Source: Portulaca oleracea
Lineage: Eukaryota > Streptophyta > Magnoliopsida > Caryophyllales > Portulacaceae
Direction of reading: 5' to 3'
NCBI GenBank assembly: GCA_029582165.1
Contig: CM055882.1
Span: 16,943,867-17,007,866 of the forward strand
DNA: 64,000 bases
The notes beneath the pieces are model-generated. The model was not told the origin of the DNA and did not search any database. It saw nothing but the letters and a program-made list of their open reading frames with translations. This document shows positions 12,193-22,962 of this stretch, piece by piece; position 1 is the stretch's first letter, and each line of letters opens with the position of its first letter. The translations under genes were made by a program, and so were the position numbers.

Positions 12193-12200
12193 TATAAATA
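12193..12200 (+). promoter_or_regulatory. TATA box of the 5' LTR
   Basis: TATAAATA followed by CCTATCATTTCTCAC; the same box is kept in the 3' LTR at 26794-26801. It would drive the Tekay transcript, starting roughly 30 bp downstream. Confidence 0.7.
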
Positions 12201-12805
12201 CCTATCATTTCTCACATAAAAGGGAGACTCACTCTTCTCACTCTATCACCCTCATTCTCTCACTCTCTCTTGATATCTCACCACCACCGACCACCCTACT
12301 GCCACCCTCTTCAGCCCACCGTCGGCACCGGCGACCCCTAGGCCGCCGTGGTATCCACCGCCGGCACCGCTAGCCACCACAATTGCTACAATCATCCCTC
12401 CTTTGTTTCTCCTTCACAAACATCACCCACCATAACCCAGTATCAACCACCCTACTGCCACCCTACTCCGGCAACTGTCAACGCCGGAGACCTCAGACCG
12501 CCGCCGCATCCTCAGCCGCGTCGGAGACCGTTAGTCGCCACTGTCAATCCGCCATCCCTCCTCTGTTTTCCCGAACTCATTACATCATAACCCGCCACCA
12601 CCAACCGCCCTACTGCCGCCCAACTCCGACCACCTACGACGCTGGAAACCCCTACCGCCGCAGTCACACCAGCCGCCGCAACACCCACAGCCGCCTAATC
12701 GTTCGTCACTCACGTAAATTTTCTAAAACCGAACACTCTCTTTTCCCGAATGTTTACTGTACGTACTATTGCTATTACTGCACGTGCCATATTATTAATA
12801 TTCTC

Positions 12806-12855
<50 letters not shown>

Positions 12856-13107
12856 TTTGTGTCGTTAAATCGTGTTAAGTAAGTGTTCCTCAAAACAAAT
12901 TTTTTTTATTTACGTTTATACCCTAGGTATACGTAGAAGTTTTGCCTTGTCAAAATGTTTTAAATAGTGTTGATTCATAATTCTAGGGTTGTTTAGTATT
13001 TTCGTAAGTATATGTAAAATAATTAGTGGTTCTAGTACATAGTTATGTATTCCTTGTTTTGGTTATAACCTAGTTATATAAATTCTCTTCTTAGTAAAAG
13101 GAAGAAG

Positions 13108-13109
<2 letters not shown>

Positions 13110-13169
<60 letters not shown>
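13110..13169. repeat. (ATT)n microsatellite in the 5' LTR
   Basis: About 20 uninterrupted ATT units. In the 3' LTR the matching tract is the insertion site of the TRIM at 28256-28971. Confidence 0.95.
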
Positions 13170-13170
<1 letters not shown>

Positions 13171-14217
13171 GTTGTTTTGATGTTGTAAGTATGTTGGTGT
13201 TTGCTTCATGTGAAACCTACTTGCGTTTATAATTAATAGAAACTTGAAAGGTTTTTAATGTTGGGGTAAGATTAGAAGTTGTAAGTACTAACTTTCGCTA
13301 GACCGAAAATAAATTTTAAGACCCTATGTTAATTATAGGTTCGGGTTAGGTCGCAAGCGTTCCAGTAAGATCGAGTGAGATTTGGAGTGAATATCTGCAG
13401 GTAATGTTTATGCCTTAATACCCCACGGTGGATACTCTTTATATGTCCTTTTTGTTGTATTTTAAACCTGCCTTTTTAAACTTGCATCCCATCAGAGGTT
13501 TTTTGGGAAATTTTACCAAAATTGTTTTTGAAGCTTTCTTGTTGTAAACTTTAAGCGGATTTCGGGTAACCCCCAAAGACCAAGATTTGGTATCCTGCAG
13601 GTGTTATCAAGAGATTAAGGGATGCCCTGATATATTCCATCTATTCACTTCCCCGGGGTAAGTTGTGCACATCGTCTCTAGTAGACAAAGGGATTTGATG
13701 TCCTATTCTGTTTTTGACTCTTCTTAAGGATTTGGTATCCTATTCTGTGTGCTTTGCTATTATGAGGGATCTGGTGTCCCGTTAGCTTGATATTTATTAA
13801 TTAATCCTCTAAATCAAAATTTCTAGTTTTCTGTGGTGTTGTTCTTTTAACTTTATGTTTTTGATTTGGAAGCAATTGTTTTTGCGAAACCGTTTGACTT
13901 TTCCCCCTCCTTTAATGATTGAAATGAATTTCAAATGTGTTTTACTATTAGGGGTAAACATTATTGAGTTTCATCTCACGTTTGTAAAATGTTTTATATT
14001 CAGGTACTGAGTACGATGACGGGAATGGGAATATAGTGAGAGGATGCGATCAGAGAAGTTGATTTTAAATGATGAGTTGTAGTATCAAACCTATTAAGTT
14101 GGAACCTTTTAAGTTGTTACCTTGGTTTAAGTATGATTAATTGTTTTGAGACTTAATAAGAATCTTCGTTAGTATTGTTGGTAAATTTTGTGTTAGTAAC
14201 TTTTATGTTCTGGCCTT

Positions 14218-14235
14218 GTGTCTCCCTGGAGATAC
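14218..14235 (+). ncRNA. Predicted U5 RNA hairpin (GUGUCUC-CCUG-GAGAUAC)
   Basis: A 7-bp stem with a 4-nt loop lies 87 bp before the LTR end, between conserved flanks CTGGCCTT and GGC. The homologous position in the second Tekay-type LTR (48757-48774) forms the same stem with changed bases: pair 6 is U-A here and C-G there, pair 3 is G-U here and A-U there. This is a structure prediction read from the sequence; a role in packaging or priming is inferred. Confidence 0.5.
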
Positions 14236-14325
14236 GGCTGTAACGTCCAATAAAATTTTTACTTCCGCTGTTAAGATAAAGTCAACCTTTGACTTATACT
14301 ATTATCCTTCTAGGGCGTTACAAAA

Positions 14326-14338
14326 TGCTATCAAAGCC
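14326..14338 (+). other. Primer-binding site, mutated (initiator tRNA-Met type)
   Basis: TGCTATCAAAGCC begins four bases after the LTR end. The usual plant site complementary to initiator tRNA-Met is TGGTATCAGAGCC, so two positions have changed. Its location identifies the start of the internal region. Confidence 0.75.
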
Positions 14339-14609
14339 TTATGTTCGACTTAGTAGCTCCTTAAGTTAAACTAAGTATTCACCTTAGGACTTAAGAAGCT
14401 AAGTTCGGAGCGATGAGCGTAGGATGGGGAAACAAGTTATCATTCTCTGTTTAATTATATGATGTTATTGTGACTTACTTATGTCTTTGATGGCAGCGGA
14501 TGGATGGTGAGATTCAGCATTGTCACCAATTTCACCTACCTTGTTTCCATAGGGATTTTAAGATGAAGGTTGTCGTTCTCTATTCACCCATGTAAACAAA
14601 CTATATGAC

Positions 14610-14993
14610 ATGTTGAACGCGCTAACAGGGGACCACATGACATGCTTGCATAAAGAGGTGGTCACTCTATTTCTACTTACCCAGGAGAAGGACCCGGAAT
14701 GGGGATACTATGTGGCTAAGGTGTTATCCCCACCCCCAGTCGACACCGAGTGTTGTTGGTGTGGGAGAAATCAAATGTTTGATGATGTGGTTGACGTGAT
14801 CAACCACCTGAAGGCAATGGTTCCGCATGACGAGAACAAGATAGTGATGGATGGGGAGGATCCACCTCCACCCCCAGAAGATGATAACGACATATCTGGT
14901 CATGAGAATGAGGTCAGGGAGTGCAAAGAACCTTATAAAGACTACCTCTTGCTGACCCAGAAGATAATCAAATCAAGGATCCTAAACCCGTAG
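14610..14993 (+). CDS. Unrecognised 127-residue ORF in the retroelement leader
   Basis: The ORF starts with ATG and lies between the primer site and gag of the Tekay-type element. It contains a WCGR stretch and an acidic, proline-rich segment (DGEDPPPPPEDDND, about residues 81-94). I do not recognise the family. Such leader ORFs are found in some large plant gypsy elements, but without a match it could equally be a captured fragment or an accidental frame. Confidence that it encodes a functional protein is low. Confidence 0.25.
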   Translation: MLNALTGDHMTCLHKEVVTLFLLTQEKDPEWGYYVAKVLSPPPVDTECCWCGRNQMFDDVVDVINHLKAMVPHDENKIVMDGEDPPPPPEDDNDISGHENEVRECKEPYKDYLLLTQKIIKSRILNP

Positions 14994-15405
14994 ACAACCT
15001 AGATGAAGATTCCGATTCTAGGGAGGAATAATTAGGACTCTTATAGATGATAGTGGTAGATTAAACCCCATAAATCATGAACTTCTAAGTTTTTCCGTAA
15101 GTTTTTTGAAATAATCGGTGTATGCTAACCTTGGTTGGGGTACAACTCGGCTTTTATCAATGTTGCTATTGTTTTTTTGACTCGAGATTATTAGTATCTT
15201 CTAAATTTTTCTGGTATGGGGTTAAAATAATTTTCGAAAGTTAAAAAAAAAGAGTTTTTCTCTTTTCTGATATTATCTTACTTAACAATCTGGTTGTCCT
15301 TCCATGTGCTGCTATCTGTTATTCTGAGAATTAATAGTACTATAAGTTTTGAGTTATTAGGAGAAAAACCAATAGAAGTAGTAAACCAATCGTTTCAAAC
15401 ATAGG

Positions 15406-16640
15406 ATGGCTGAAGACAACGGATCTCAAATCAATGGGGGACTTCCCACACCCATGGCTAGCTTAAGGCAACGTTATGCTCGACTACACCAAGCGGCCTA
15501 GGAGGCAGCCACATGCACTGAAGGGGAACCACCCCTAACTGGAGCTGAACTTACTAGGATCTTAATGATAGATCTAATGGCTACCTAAAATGAACAACTC
15601 CAATGGATTGCTGAACGGAGTGGTAAGCCTGAGGAGACCAAGAACTCCTCCATGTTCCAGCAATTCAAGAGTCTCAACCCAAGCACCTATTTTGGAATAG
15701 CTGACCCCAAGGTGTTCGAAGAATGGATAAGAGGAATTGAGAAAATCTTCGATGTCATCCAATGTCCAGATTCACTGAAAGTCAATTTCGCTGGGTACCA
15801 CTTAAAAGATGAGGCTGATTTGTGGTGGGTAACTGTGAAGGATAGACAGAATGAGCCAAGGTTTGGATGGAACCAATTTAAGGAGATACTCAAGAATCGT
15901 TTCTACCCTATGTCTTTTCAAAAGGCCAAGGAAAAAGAATTCCTAGAGCTAAAACAAGGAGGAAGCAATGTGTTGCAGTATGCTTCCAAGTTTATGGAAT
16001 TATCTCATTTTGCACCCGTCTATATGGCAAATGAACAACTGAGGATGGATCAATTTAGTAATGGCTTGAAGTTCAAAATTCAAGATCGCATGTCGGCGCG
16101 GACTTTCACGTCGTATCAAGAAATGTTGGATGTTGCTATCAATGTAGAGAGGGTACTCGATGCGAGGGTACTCGATGCGAGGGTACTCGATGCTTGGGAA
16201 TCTCACACAACCCAACAAAACAACAATAGGAGGGAGCCCCGTCGCTATAACCCTTCCCCCTTGTACCAGGATAAGAGGAATCGCCCAAATAGCTGGCAAG
16301 GAAATCAAGGGCGAGGGTCACCAATTGTGCCAACTTGCGGCGGGCTTGTGGCATACCAGGTCACCTCTCCCAAGACTGCAGGGTAAATGTGAGGTCAAGC
16401 TTTTTAGGTGTGGCAATCCCTATCATATGGTCAAGGATTTTCCCCATCCAGCTTCAACGGGCTTAAACAATGGAGGAACCAGGAATCGAGGAGGATATCA
16501 AGGACAACAATACCAGAACCGTGGAGGTCCTAATGGGAACAAGGCCAATCAAGGTAAACCGAACAATTCCCCCCCCCTCCGGGTCAACAAAATCAGGCAT
16601 CACGCAACCCCGAAGGACGAGTGTATGTGATGCGAAGGGA
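15406..16640 (+). pseudogene. gag: gag of the Tekay-type element
   Basis: An ATG at 15406 opens a frame that carries a retrotransposon gag domain at about 15652-16140 (key stretches ADPKVFEEWIRGIEKIFDV, DEADLWWVTVKD, KNRFYPMSFQ). Two in-frame stops (TAG near 15499, TAA near 15586) lie before that domain and the frame shifts near 16290. A 15-bp unit encoding RVLDA is repeated three times at 16149-16191. A degraded zinc knuckle (FRCGNPYHM) follows in the shifted frame at about 16400-16430. The protein would form the virus-like particle and bind RNA; this copy cannot be translated intact. Confidence 0.85.
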
Positions 16641-16808
16641 GGAAGCTGAAAATGAGGCTCATGTTATCACTGGTACTTTCACTCTTTCCTCTTGTGATAT
16701 TTATGTACTTTTTGATTATGGTGCTAGTCACTTTTTTATTTCCCTTGGGTGGTAGAAAAGGCTTGGTTGAGACCATCGGAGGATAGTAAACCCATGACCG
16801 TAGCCTTA
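16641..16808 (+). pseudogene. Protease, N-terminal half, split by an insertion
   Basis: The frame reads FDYGASHFFIS at about 16706-16740, corresponding to the aspartic protease active site (family form DSGASHSFIS), with the active-site serine replaced by tyrosine. The frame then shifts. At 16808 it is cut by the gag-only element; the sequence resumes at 21048 after the duplicated CCTTA. Confidence 0.8.
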
Positions 16809-17130
16809 TGGAGCGTTACCATCGCGTGGAAGGATGAGATTAGCTAAAGTGGGTGAATGGAATCAACAATCAACACGAACAATAGCTTGGAACACCAAAA
16901 GGTTGGATATGACCTTGTGCAAGGAGAACCACAACTTTCCGCCTAACACCCCACCATGATTATCTAAGAAATTCCACCAATAATCACTAAAGGAATGACT
17001 TGAATCACCACCAAAATTACTTGGATAAAGATAACAAGGTTTAAGGGAAACAAGCTGAAAACCCTTACAAATGCTTAAGCATCACAAAACATAATTTGAA
17101 TAAGCTATCTTGGAAAATAAACTAAGGGGG

Positions 17131-17138
17131 TATTTATA
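17131..17138 (-). promoter_or_regulatory. TATA box, 3' LTR of the gag-only element
   Basis: Minus-strand TATAAATA, followed by CCCCCTTAG. The nearest palindrome starts 76 bp upstream in the transcription direction (17214). The matching box in the 5' LTR is at 20301-20308. Confidence 0.7.
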
Positions 17139-17213
17139 CTAATGGGGAAAATTAAAACAAAACATAGCATTTGGACTCAAAAAACAGGTGTCGCAGCAAG
17201 CCGAGAAGGGGAA

Positions 17214-17380
17214 GGTCGCGAGTGCGACCCCATGCATCGCGGGTGCAACGTTCTTCTGGATACAACGGTCAGCAACCGGCAGTAGGAGGTTGCGGGTGTG
17301 ACATGTTCTGTCGCAGGCGCGACCGAGCAAGGGATGCAACAGCCAACATTTAGGCAGAAGGAGGTCGCGGGTGCGACGTC
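17214..17380 (-). promoter_or_regulatory. GGTCGCGGGTGCGACC palindrome array (3' LTR)
   Basis: The best unit is GGTCGCGAGTGCGACC (17214-17229). Taking the base T of the TCGC core as reference, units sit at 17216 and 17237, 17290 and 17311, and 17365. The members of each pair are exactly 21 bp apart and successive pairs are 74-75 bp apart. The array lies between the TATA box and the fold-back module. CpG density is high compared with the rest of the LTR. A protein-binding role is inferred from the two-helical-turn spacing. Confidence 0.75.
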
Positions 17381-17404
17381 CTTCTGGGCAATTTTCTTCA
17401 GTCG

Positions 17405-17545
17405 ATTTCAAATGCACATAACTTCTTCATCCGAAATCCATCATAGGCCCATAAGATATCGATGGAAAGCTCTCGTTGTGATTTTTAAGCTCTCGAAATT
17501 TGAGACTCATCAGAGTTGTATTGAAGGAGTTACGACCCAAAGAGT
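17405..17545 (-). repeat. Shared U3 fold-back module (copy 1)
   Basis: An imperfect inverted repeat with arms CATAACTTCTTCATCCGAAA and (inverted) CGTAACTCCTTCAATACAAC around a core containing AAGATATCGATGGAAAGCTC. The same module is present at 20592-20736 and in the Athila-like LTRs at 30719-30863 and 35271-35421. Confidence 0.8.
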
Positions 17546-17889
17546 GAAGACACGTCCATTCCAACAACCCACGTTGACCCTTTTCTGCTTATTCTTCCCG
17601 AAAGACTCTGAACCCTTTTAAAGGCCCAAAGTAGGTCCCCATGAGGACCCGTAGCTCTACTCCCATTGTCCGAGGTCCCACTTGAAGTGGATACCACACC
17701 CAACGATGACCCGAATACGCCTCTAAGGTCCCGGGTCCACCTTGAAAATGGACTCCACACCCAATCTTGGAGTTGTTTTTCTCGTGTTCTCGGGAGAGGG
17801 TGCGGAAAGACTTGAAGGCCATAGATTTTGGGGATCGGACCCCAGCTGGACACGCTCCATACTCCCCTTCTTGAAAAAGAGTTGTCCTC

Positions 17890-19626
17890 AACTCTTAGGA
17901 GTTAAAATGAATGTGCGTTCCTTGATTCGGCCAACCGTTGCACGAACCCTCCAACAAACTGATCATGACCAGGCTATGAACTCCACCCTGCTTGAAAACA
18001 TAAGAATTCTTGAAGAGGCTTGGGGGTGAAGGACAAAGGACGGAAGGAGGAAACTTTTGTGGACTTAGGGAACACTCAACCTCACTAAGCTTGCTACTCG
18101 GTGAAGACAAAGTTAGTGATCGCTTGCCCTCACCAAGAGTACACTCATCCCGTGTTTCGCTCGATAGGAGGTTCCTGAACTCACTTGTCACCCAAGGTTT
18201 GATTTGATGTGGGGCTAAGGGATTCAAATAACCACATTCAAGCAAATGACCTTCTTTTAGCATACACTCCCACAAATATTGCATACAAAATTTCCAGTAG
18301 CACTCATTCGGCAACAAATCCTTGAGTAACCAATGTCGCCCAAATATCATGTATGGCATATTCAAATAGTTCACATCATAATGACCAACATGCAAGCAAT
18401 ATTCATTGATGGACGACACAAACGACGATCTCATTAACATGGAAGGAACTAGAATCATGTCTCCATCGAACCCAAACTTGTCACTAGACACCAATCGAAC
18501 ACCAAGATTCTTAGCATTCCGCTCCAAGCATAGAGTATTTTCGATCTAGGACATCACACGCTCATCATGCAACTTATCACGCCAACAAACATTCTCAAAC
18601 AACCAATGTCTCCCAAAGGTCATGCACGAATCACCCAAAGACTTTTTGTCACAACATCCAACATCCAAGCAAGTCTCAATGAATTTCATAGGTGAGTTTG
18701 AAGTTACCTCATTCTTCTCATAGGGGAGACCATAAATGACTAGGCTGTAAGAGGTGTTGGTGACAACTCCGTTGTTGCGTGACTCTTCAAAAAGCGATGT
18801 CGAGATGATCATCAGAGCTTCTTGTAGGGGTTCTTCAATAAGGACGAGAGGAAGGGCAAGATTGTGGTTCTCAGCCTTCTCTTGGCATGGAGCTTCAACA
18901 ACATCATTAATGGGTTCACAAGGACTAAGGAAAGCTCCCTTGTTGGGCATTAGATCGATCTTTGCTTGCTTAACTTCTCCATACCTATCAAGTGATGAAA
19001 TGGACTCATGGTGGACTTCTCGCTTGTAAGTGTTAGGTAAGAATCGTCGATTCATCAATCTCTTAAGTCGTGCCGATGAAGTGACCTTTGCTCGACCCTC
19101 TTTAGCTCGATGTGCCTTGATATTCTCAAACCAAAGGGATGCAACCTCGGTGAGTTTCGATCGAGCAACCTCGAAGGCATGTTCATCGCTGTACCCCTTA
19201 CTTTCAAAATTCCTCTCCAAGATTTGGGCCCATTCAAGATAGTCTTCCGGGCCGGTGAAGCCATTGAATTCCGGAAGCTTGGCTTCGATATCATAGAATT
19301 TATTACGCGGAGGCTTCTCAACCGCTTCCCGTCGACGATGGCGTCGAAAAAAACCTCTATCTTCATCACTCGACTCGTAGGAGGGAGGAGGACGTATAGG
19401 ACTTTGTAGGGGCCTCCGACGTACATCTAAGGGTTGTCTTTGACACTCTTGGGTCTGGTTGTTCACTTGGACCTTAAGGTTCTCAAGAGTCCGCTCGATA
19501 TTAAAGTTTCGATTCTCAATGGAGGTGAACCGTTCGTCTATAGTGGTGAATCGGTTCTCGATATCTAGAGATCAAGGACTTCTCCTGGCTTGGTTCCTCT
19601 AGATCGGAATTAACTTCTCCGTCCAT
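17890..19626 (-). pseudogene. gag-like gene of the gag-only element, with a repeated C-terminal motif
   Basis: On the minus strand an ATG at 19626 starts a short acidic N-terminus; the frame shifts near 19570 and then runs through a coiled-coil-like stretch and a retrotransposon gag domain (key stretches LPEFNGFTGPEDYLEWAQIL and EVASLWFENIKAH, about 19290-19100). No zinc knuckle was seen. The C-terminal half contains two related blocks, TFGRHWLFE (about 18610) and IFGRHWLLKD (about 18330), each preceded by a Cys-Leu-x-Val-Gly stretch. A TAG near 18547 separates them. The protein would be a particle or RNA-binding protein. No pol domain is encoded anywhere in the element. Confidence 0.75.
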
Positions 19627-19949
19627 ATCGAGGGAAGGGTGAAGGACGGTATGTGTTTGGGATGTTTTTGAGGAGTTTGGGGGTTTTCTTGTAGTTGGTT
19701 AGTGTTTGGCTAAGGGTCCTTTGTGTTTTTCTCACTTAGACATTTTATCGAACATATTCCGTGTACTAATTTCCAACTTTTCCTCAAAGCTCCAAATGTA
19801 TTCAAATAAAAACACAATACAATATATTCCAACACTCTTGAATAGCAAAGGGAATGGGGAGCACTATTATTTGCATATGATTCACAAAAACCAACACTAG
19901 AGAACAATACTAGCAAGAACAAGAAAAAACTCAAGCTAAAGGAAAACCA

Positions 19950-19963
19950 TAGCTCTGATAGCA
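19950..19963 (-). other. Primer-binding site of the gag-only element
   Basis: On the minus strand TGCTATCAGAGCT lies immediately after the 5' LTR, one change from the initiator tRNA-Met site TGGTATCAGAGC. This sets the orientation of the element. Confidence 0.8.
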
Positions 19964-19965
19964 AA

Positions 19966-21047
19966 TGTAGCGTTACCGTCACATGGAGAGATGAGATTAG
20001 CTTGAGTGGGTGAATGGAATCAACAATCACCACGAACAATAGCCTTGAACACCCAAAGGTTGGATATGACCTTGAGCAAGGAGAACCACAACTCTAGGCC
20101 TAACACCCCACCATGATTATTTAGGAAATTCCACCAATAATCACTAAAGGAATGACTTAAAGGAATGACTTGAATCACAACCAAAATTACTTGGATAAAG
20201 ATAACAAGGCTTGAGAGAAATAAGGGGAAAACCCTTACAAATGCTTAAGCATCACAAAACGTAATCTGAATAAGCTATCTTGGAAAATAAGCTAAGGGGG
20301 TATTTATACTAATGGGAAAAATTAAAACAAAACATAGCATTTAGACTAAAAAAACATGCGTCGTAGCATGCTGGGCAGGGGAAGGTCGCGGGTGCAACCC
20401 CATGCGTCGCGGGTGTAACGTCCTTCTAGATGAAGCGGTCAACAATCGGCAGTAGGAGGTCACGGGTGCGACATGTTCCGCCGTAGGCGCGACGGAGCAA
20501 CAGATGCAGCAGCCAACATTTGGGCAGAAGGAGGTCGCGGGTGTGACCCAGGCGTCGTGGGTGCGAAGTCCTTCTGGACAGTTTTCTTCTGCCGACTTCA
20601 AACGCACATAACGTCTTCATCCGGACTCCGATTTAGGCCAATAAGATATCGATGGAAAGCTCTCGTGTGTAGTTTCAGCTCCCAAAATTTGAGACCCGTC
20701 GCAGTGTTATTAAAGGAGTTATGAGCCAAAGAGTGAAGGCACGTCCATTCCAACAACCCACATTGACTCTTTTCCGCTTATAATTCCCGAAAGACTCTGA
20801 ACCCTTTTAAAAGCCCGAAGTAGGTCCCGATGAAGACTCGTAGCTGCACTCCCATGGTTCGGGGTCCCACTTGAAGTAGATACAACTCCCAACAATGACC
20901 CGAATACGCCTCCAAGGTCTTAGGTCCACCTTGAAATGGACTCCACACCTAATCTTGGAGTTGTTTCTCTCGTGTTCTCAGGAAGGGGTGCGGAAAGACT
21001 TGAAAACCATGGAATTTGGGGATCGGGCTCCAGCCCGATATGCTCCA
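19966..21047 (-). repeat. 5' LTR of the gag-only element
   Basis: Pairs with 16809-17859. It has the minus TATA box at 20301-20308, palindromes with core positions 20386/20407, 20460/20481 and 20535/20555 (spacings 21, 21 and 20 bp), and the fold-back module at 20592-20736. The palindrome cores have accumulated CpG-to-TpG type changes. Confidence 0.9.
20592..20736 (-). repeat. Shared U3 fold-back module (copy 2)
   Basis: Same inverted-repeat arms and the same invariant core (AAGATATCGATGGAAAGCTC) as at 17405-17545. Confidence 0.8.
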
Positions 21048-21449
21048 CCTTACCTATTAGAACTTCTGTTAGCTGTGGAAATTTATACCAAGGGTGTCCT
21101 ATAATTATAGCTGGGGAGGATTTCCAAGTCGATTTGTACTAGTTCGACTTGATGGAGTTCGATGTCATTTTGGGCATGGATTGGCTCTCAAAATTTCAAG
21201 CCCAAATAGACTGCCACAAATAAAAAGTAACCCTATTGAGACCAAATGGGAACAAGTTAGTGCACCATAGTGACCGCCATCTCCAGAGAGTAAGGATCAT
21301 CTCAGCTCTAAAGGCCCATAAATTGTTAGGATGTGAGGGGTATTTAAGCAACGTAGTCGACACTAAGAATGAAGGACCCTCGATAGAAAGTCTCCCAATA
21401 GTGCAAGACTTTTCCGATGTGTTCCCAGAGGAACTTCCTGGAATGCCTA
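21048..21449 (+). pseudogene. Protease C-terminal half and protease-RT linker
   Basis: After the duplicated CCTTA the frame continues with a protease C-terminus ending in the flap-and-core stretch FDVILGMDWLSKF (about 21158-21200), the standard ILGMDWL motif of plant gypsy proteases. A TAG interrupts just before it and a TAA after it. The linker contains the FSDVFPEELPGMP stretch that precedes plant gypsy RT, after which the frame shifts. Confidence 0.8.
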
Positions 21450-21865
21450 GCCTCCTCCACGAGAAGTAGATTTCTGCATTGATTTAGAGCCTGGGGCTAC
21501 CCCTATATCCAAGGCACCTTATAGGATGGCACTTACGGAGCTGAAGGAGCTCAAGACACCATTGGATGAATTGTTAGAGAAGGGTTACATTCGACCCAGT
21601 ACCTCGCCATGGGGAGCACCCGTACTTTTTGTAAAGAAGAAAGATGGAAGCATGCGGCTGTGCATCGATTATCGAGAGCTAAACAAGATTACCATCAAAA
21701 ATCGATATCCTCTACCTCGCATCGATGACCTGTTCGACCAACTCCGCGGTGCGACAGTGTTTCCCAAGATAGATGTCAGGTCGGGATATCATCAGTTGCG
21801 GATTAGAGAAGTGGACATCCCAAAGACTGCGTTTCGAACTCGGTACGGCCACTATGAGTTTGTAG
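21450..21865 (+). pseudogene. Reverse transcriptase, N-terminal part, cut by a hAT element
   Basis: Clear RT blocks: [55 protein letters not shown] and [14 protein letters not shown]. The first catalytic aspartate (KIDVRSGY) is present. At 21865 the frame is interrupted by the hAT element and resumes after the duplicated GTTTGTAG. The enzyme would copy the genomic RNA into cDNA inside the particle. Confidence 0.93.
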
Positions 21866-22339
21866 TAGGGATGACAATGGGCAAGGTCTGGGGTGGGTCC
21901 AGCTGGACCCGAACCCGCCAATTTCTTTTGAACTCAGACCCGCCCCGAGACCCATGGGTCCCAAAAAGTTGGACCCGGACCCGGAATCACTGGATCCGTG
22001 GGTCCACGGGCCTTAGTGGGTCCTTGTTGGGTCCAACACTCTTATGTATTTTTTTACTAAATTTATCAATTTTCGGGTTAATTTTATACGTACGCAATTG
22101 TATAATATTGACTATTCTATTAAAATACACAAATTTTCAACACAATAAAAACAGTTAGTTCATTGTACTATGCAATGAGCAAATTTCAACATAAAAACAT
22201 TACAAAAATCATCCACACATCAACTCTAAGAATGCAACTATACAACTTAAATTGCACAAAAAAAATAAAAAAATCATGAAGTTCATTATTATCGTACTAT
22301 ACAACTCTAAGAATACAAATACACTGAGGTTTTTCATTT

Positions 22340-22866
22340 AATATAATATAATATAATATAATCCCTACTTTCACCAATTGAACAATGGTGGACCGTACTT
22401 TCACTTTGTATTCTGGTGGTCCAAAAAAAATAAAATTGGATTGTAGTGGGATATTTTCAAGGGAATCATAGATTTTGTGTTTCATTTGATTCAAAACTTA
22501 GTATAACATTTTACAATGATTTTTAATGAATTTACAGCGTTTCTCCCAATTTTTTTTCATTTTTTTTACTATGTATTACGATTTTTTCACTTTTATTATT
22601 TTTAAAAAATCATAATAATTATTCGGAGTCTCAAAAAAATAATTTAAAAATGTTTTAGAAACTACAATTCATTAACTTTCCAGGGGCAGTAATGAAAAAA
22701 ACAAAAACAATATAGTGTAGGAATGAAAAAAATAAAAAGAATGTGGAGGTGGATTTAATACCATTACAATCCAATTTTATTTTTTCTTGCACCACCAGAA
22801 TACAAAGTGAAAGTACGGTCCACCATAGTCTAATTGGTGAAAGTAGGGATTATTAGAATCCAATTA

Positions 22867-22868
<2 letters not shown>
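22340..22868. mobile_element. Fold-back MITE, copy B, nested in the hAT element
   Basis: Arms starting AATCCCTACTTTCACCAATT on the left (from about 22360) are inverted at the right (ending about 22868, GGTGAAAGTAGGGATTATTA) and match for about 90 bp, through GGTGGACCGTACTTTCACTT and the AAAATTGGATTGTA block. The outermost left bases are replaced by an (AATAT)n run. It belongs to the same family as 25548-25957 and is related to 11167-11816. Confidence 0.8.
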
Positions 22869-22903
<35 letters not shown>

Positions 22904-22913
22904 TATATATATT

Positions 22914-22961
<48 letters not shown>
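22869..22961. repeat. (TA)n microsatellite inside the hAT element
   Basis: Two TA blocks (about 22869-22900 and 22917-22961) separated by a short AT-rich stretch. Tyr-Ile-repeat ORFs here are artefacts. Confidence 0.95.

Positions 22962-22962
<1 letters not shown>

Larger units (their letters stand above)
11847..14322 (+). repeat. 5' LTR of the Tekay-type element
   Basis: It matches 26449-29008 over long stretches (for example the TTAACACTTGAGCTCGTAG block at about 11942 and 26543). It ends GGGCGTTACA at 14322, directly before the primer site. A TATA box is at 12193-12200. A proline-rich, CCGCC-rich segment (12280-12700) and two (ATT)n microsatellites (about 12806-12850 and 13110-13169) lie downstream. 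The left end is obscured by the (TA)n run, so the start is approximate. The open frames at 12161-12868 are LTR sequence, not genes. Confidence 0.8.
16809..17859 (-). repeat. 3' LTR of the gag-only element
   Basis: Ends TG...CA on the plus strand (TGGAGCGTTACC to GCTCCA). It carries a minus-strand TATA box (17131-17138), the GGTCGC...GCGACC palindrome array (17214-17380) and the fold-back module (17405-17545). A minus-strand purine tract (about 17860-17872) lies beside it inside the element. Confidence 0.9.
16809..21047 (-). mobile_element. Complete gag-only LTR retrotransposon (4239 bp, TSD CCTTA)
   Basis: Two LTRs of 1051 bp (16809-17859) and 1082 bp (19966-21047) flank an internal region with a gag-like gene but no protease, RT or integrase. 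The target-site duplication CCTTA (16804-16808 and 21048-21052) is perfect, and removing the element restores the reading of the host protease region. The primer site beside the right LTR (19950-19963) shows minus orientation. The element belongs to the non-autonomous class that supplies gag but needs pol from a partner. The LTRs differ at many positions, so it is not recent. Confidence 0.92.

Noticed and set aside
12161..12868. Overlapping proline- and arginine-rich ORFs in the Tekay 5' LTR (and counterparts at 26950-27355 and 47082-47445)
   Set aside because: They are readings of CCG-rich LTR sequence in several frames, are not conserved as protein between the two LTRs, and have no domain.
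17139..17853. ORFs across the palindrome array and fold-back module of the gag-only LTR
   Set aside because: They differ between the two LTRs by frameshifts and lie in U3; the palindromes alone produce the Arg/Gly-rich peptides.
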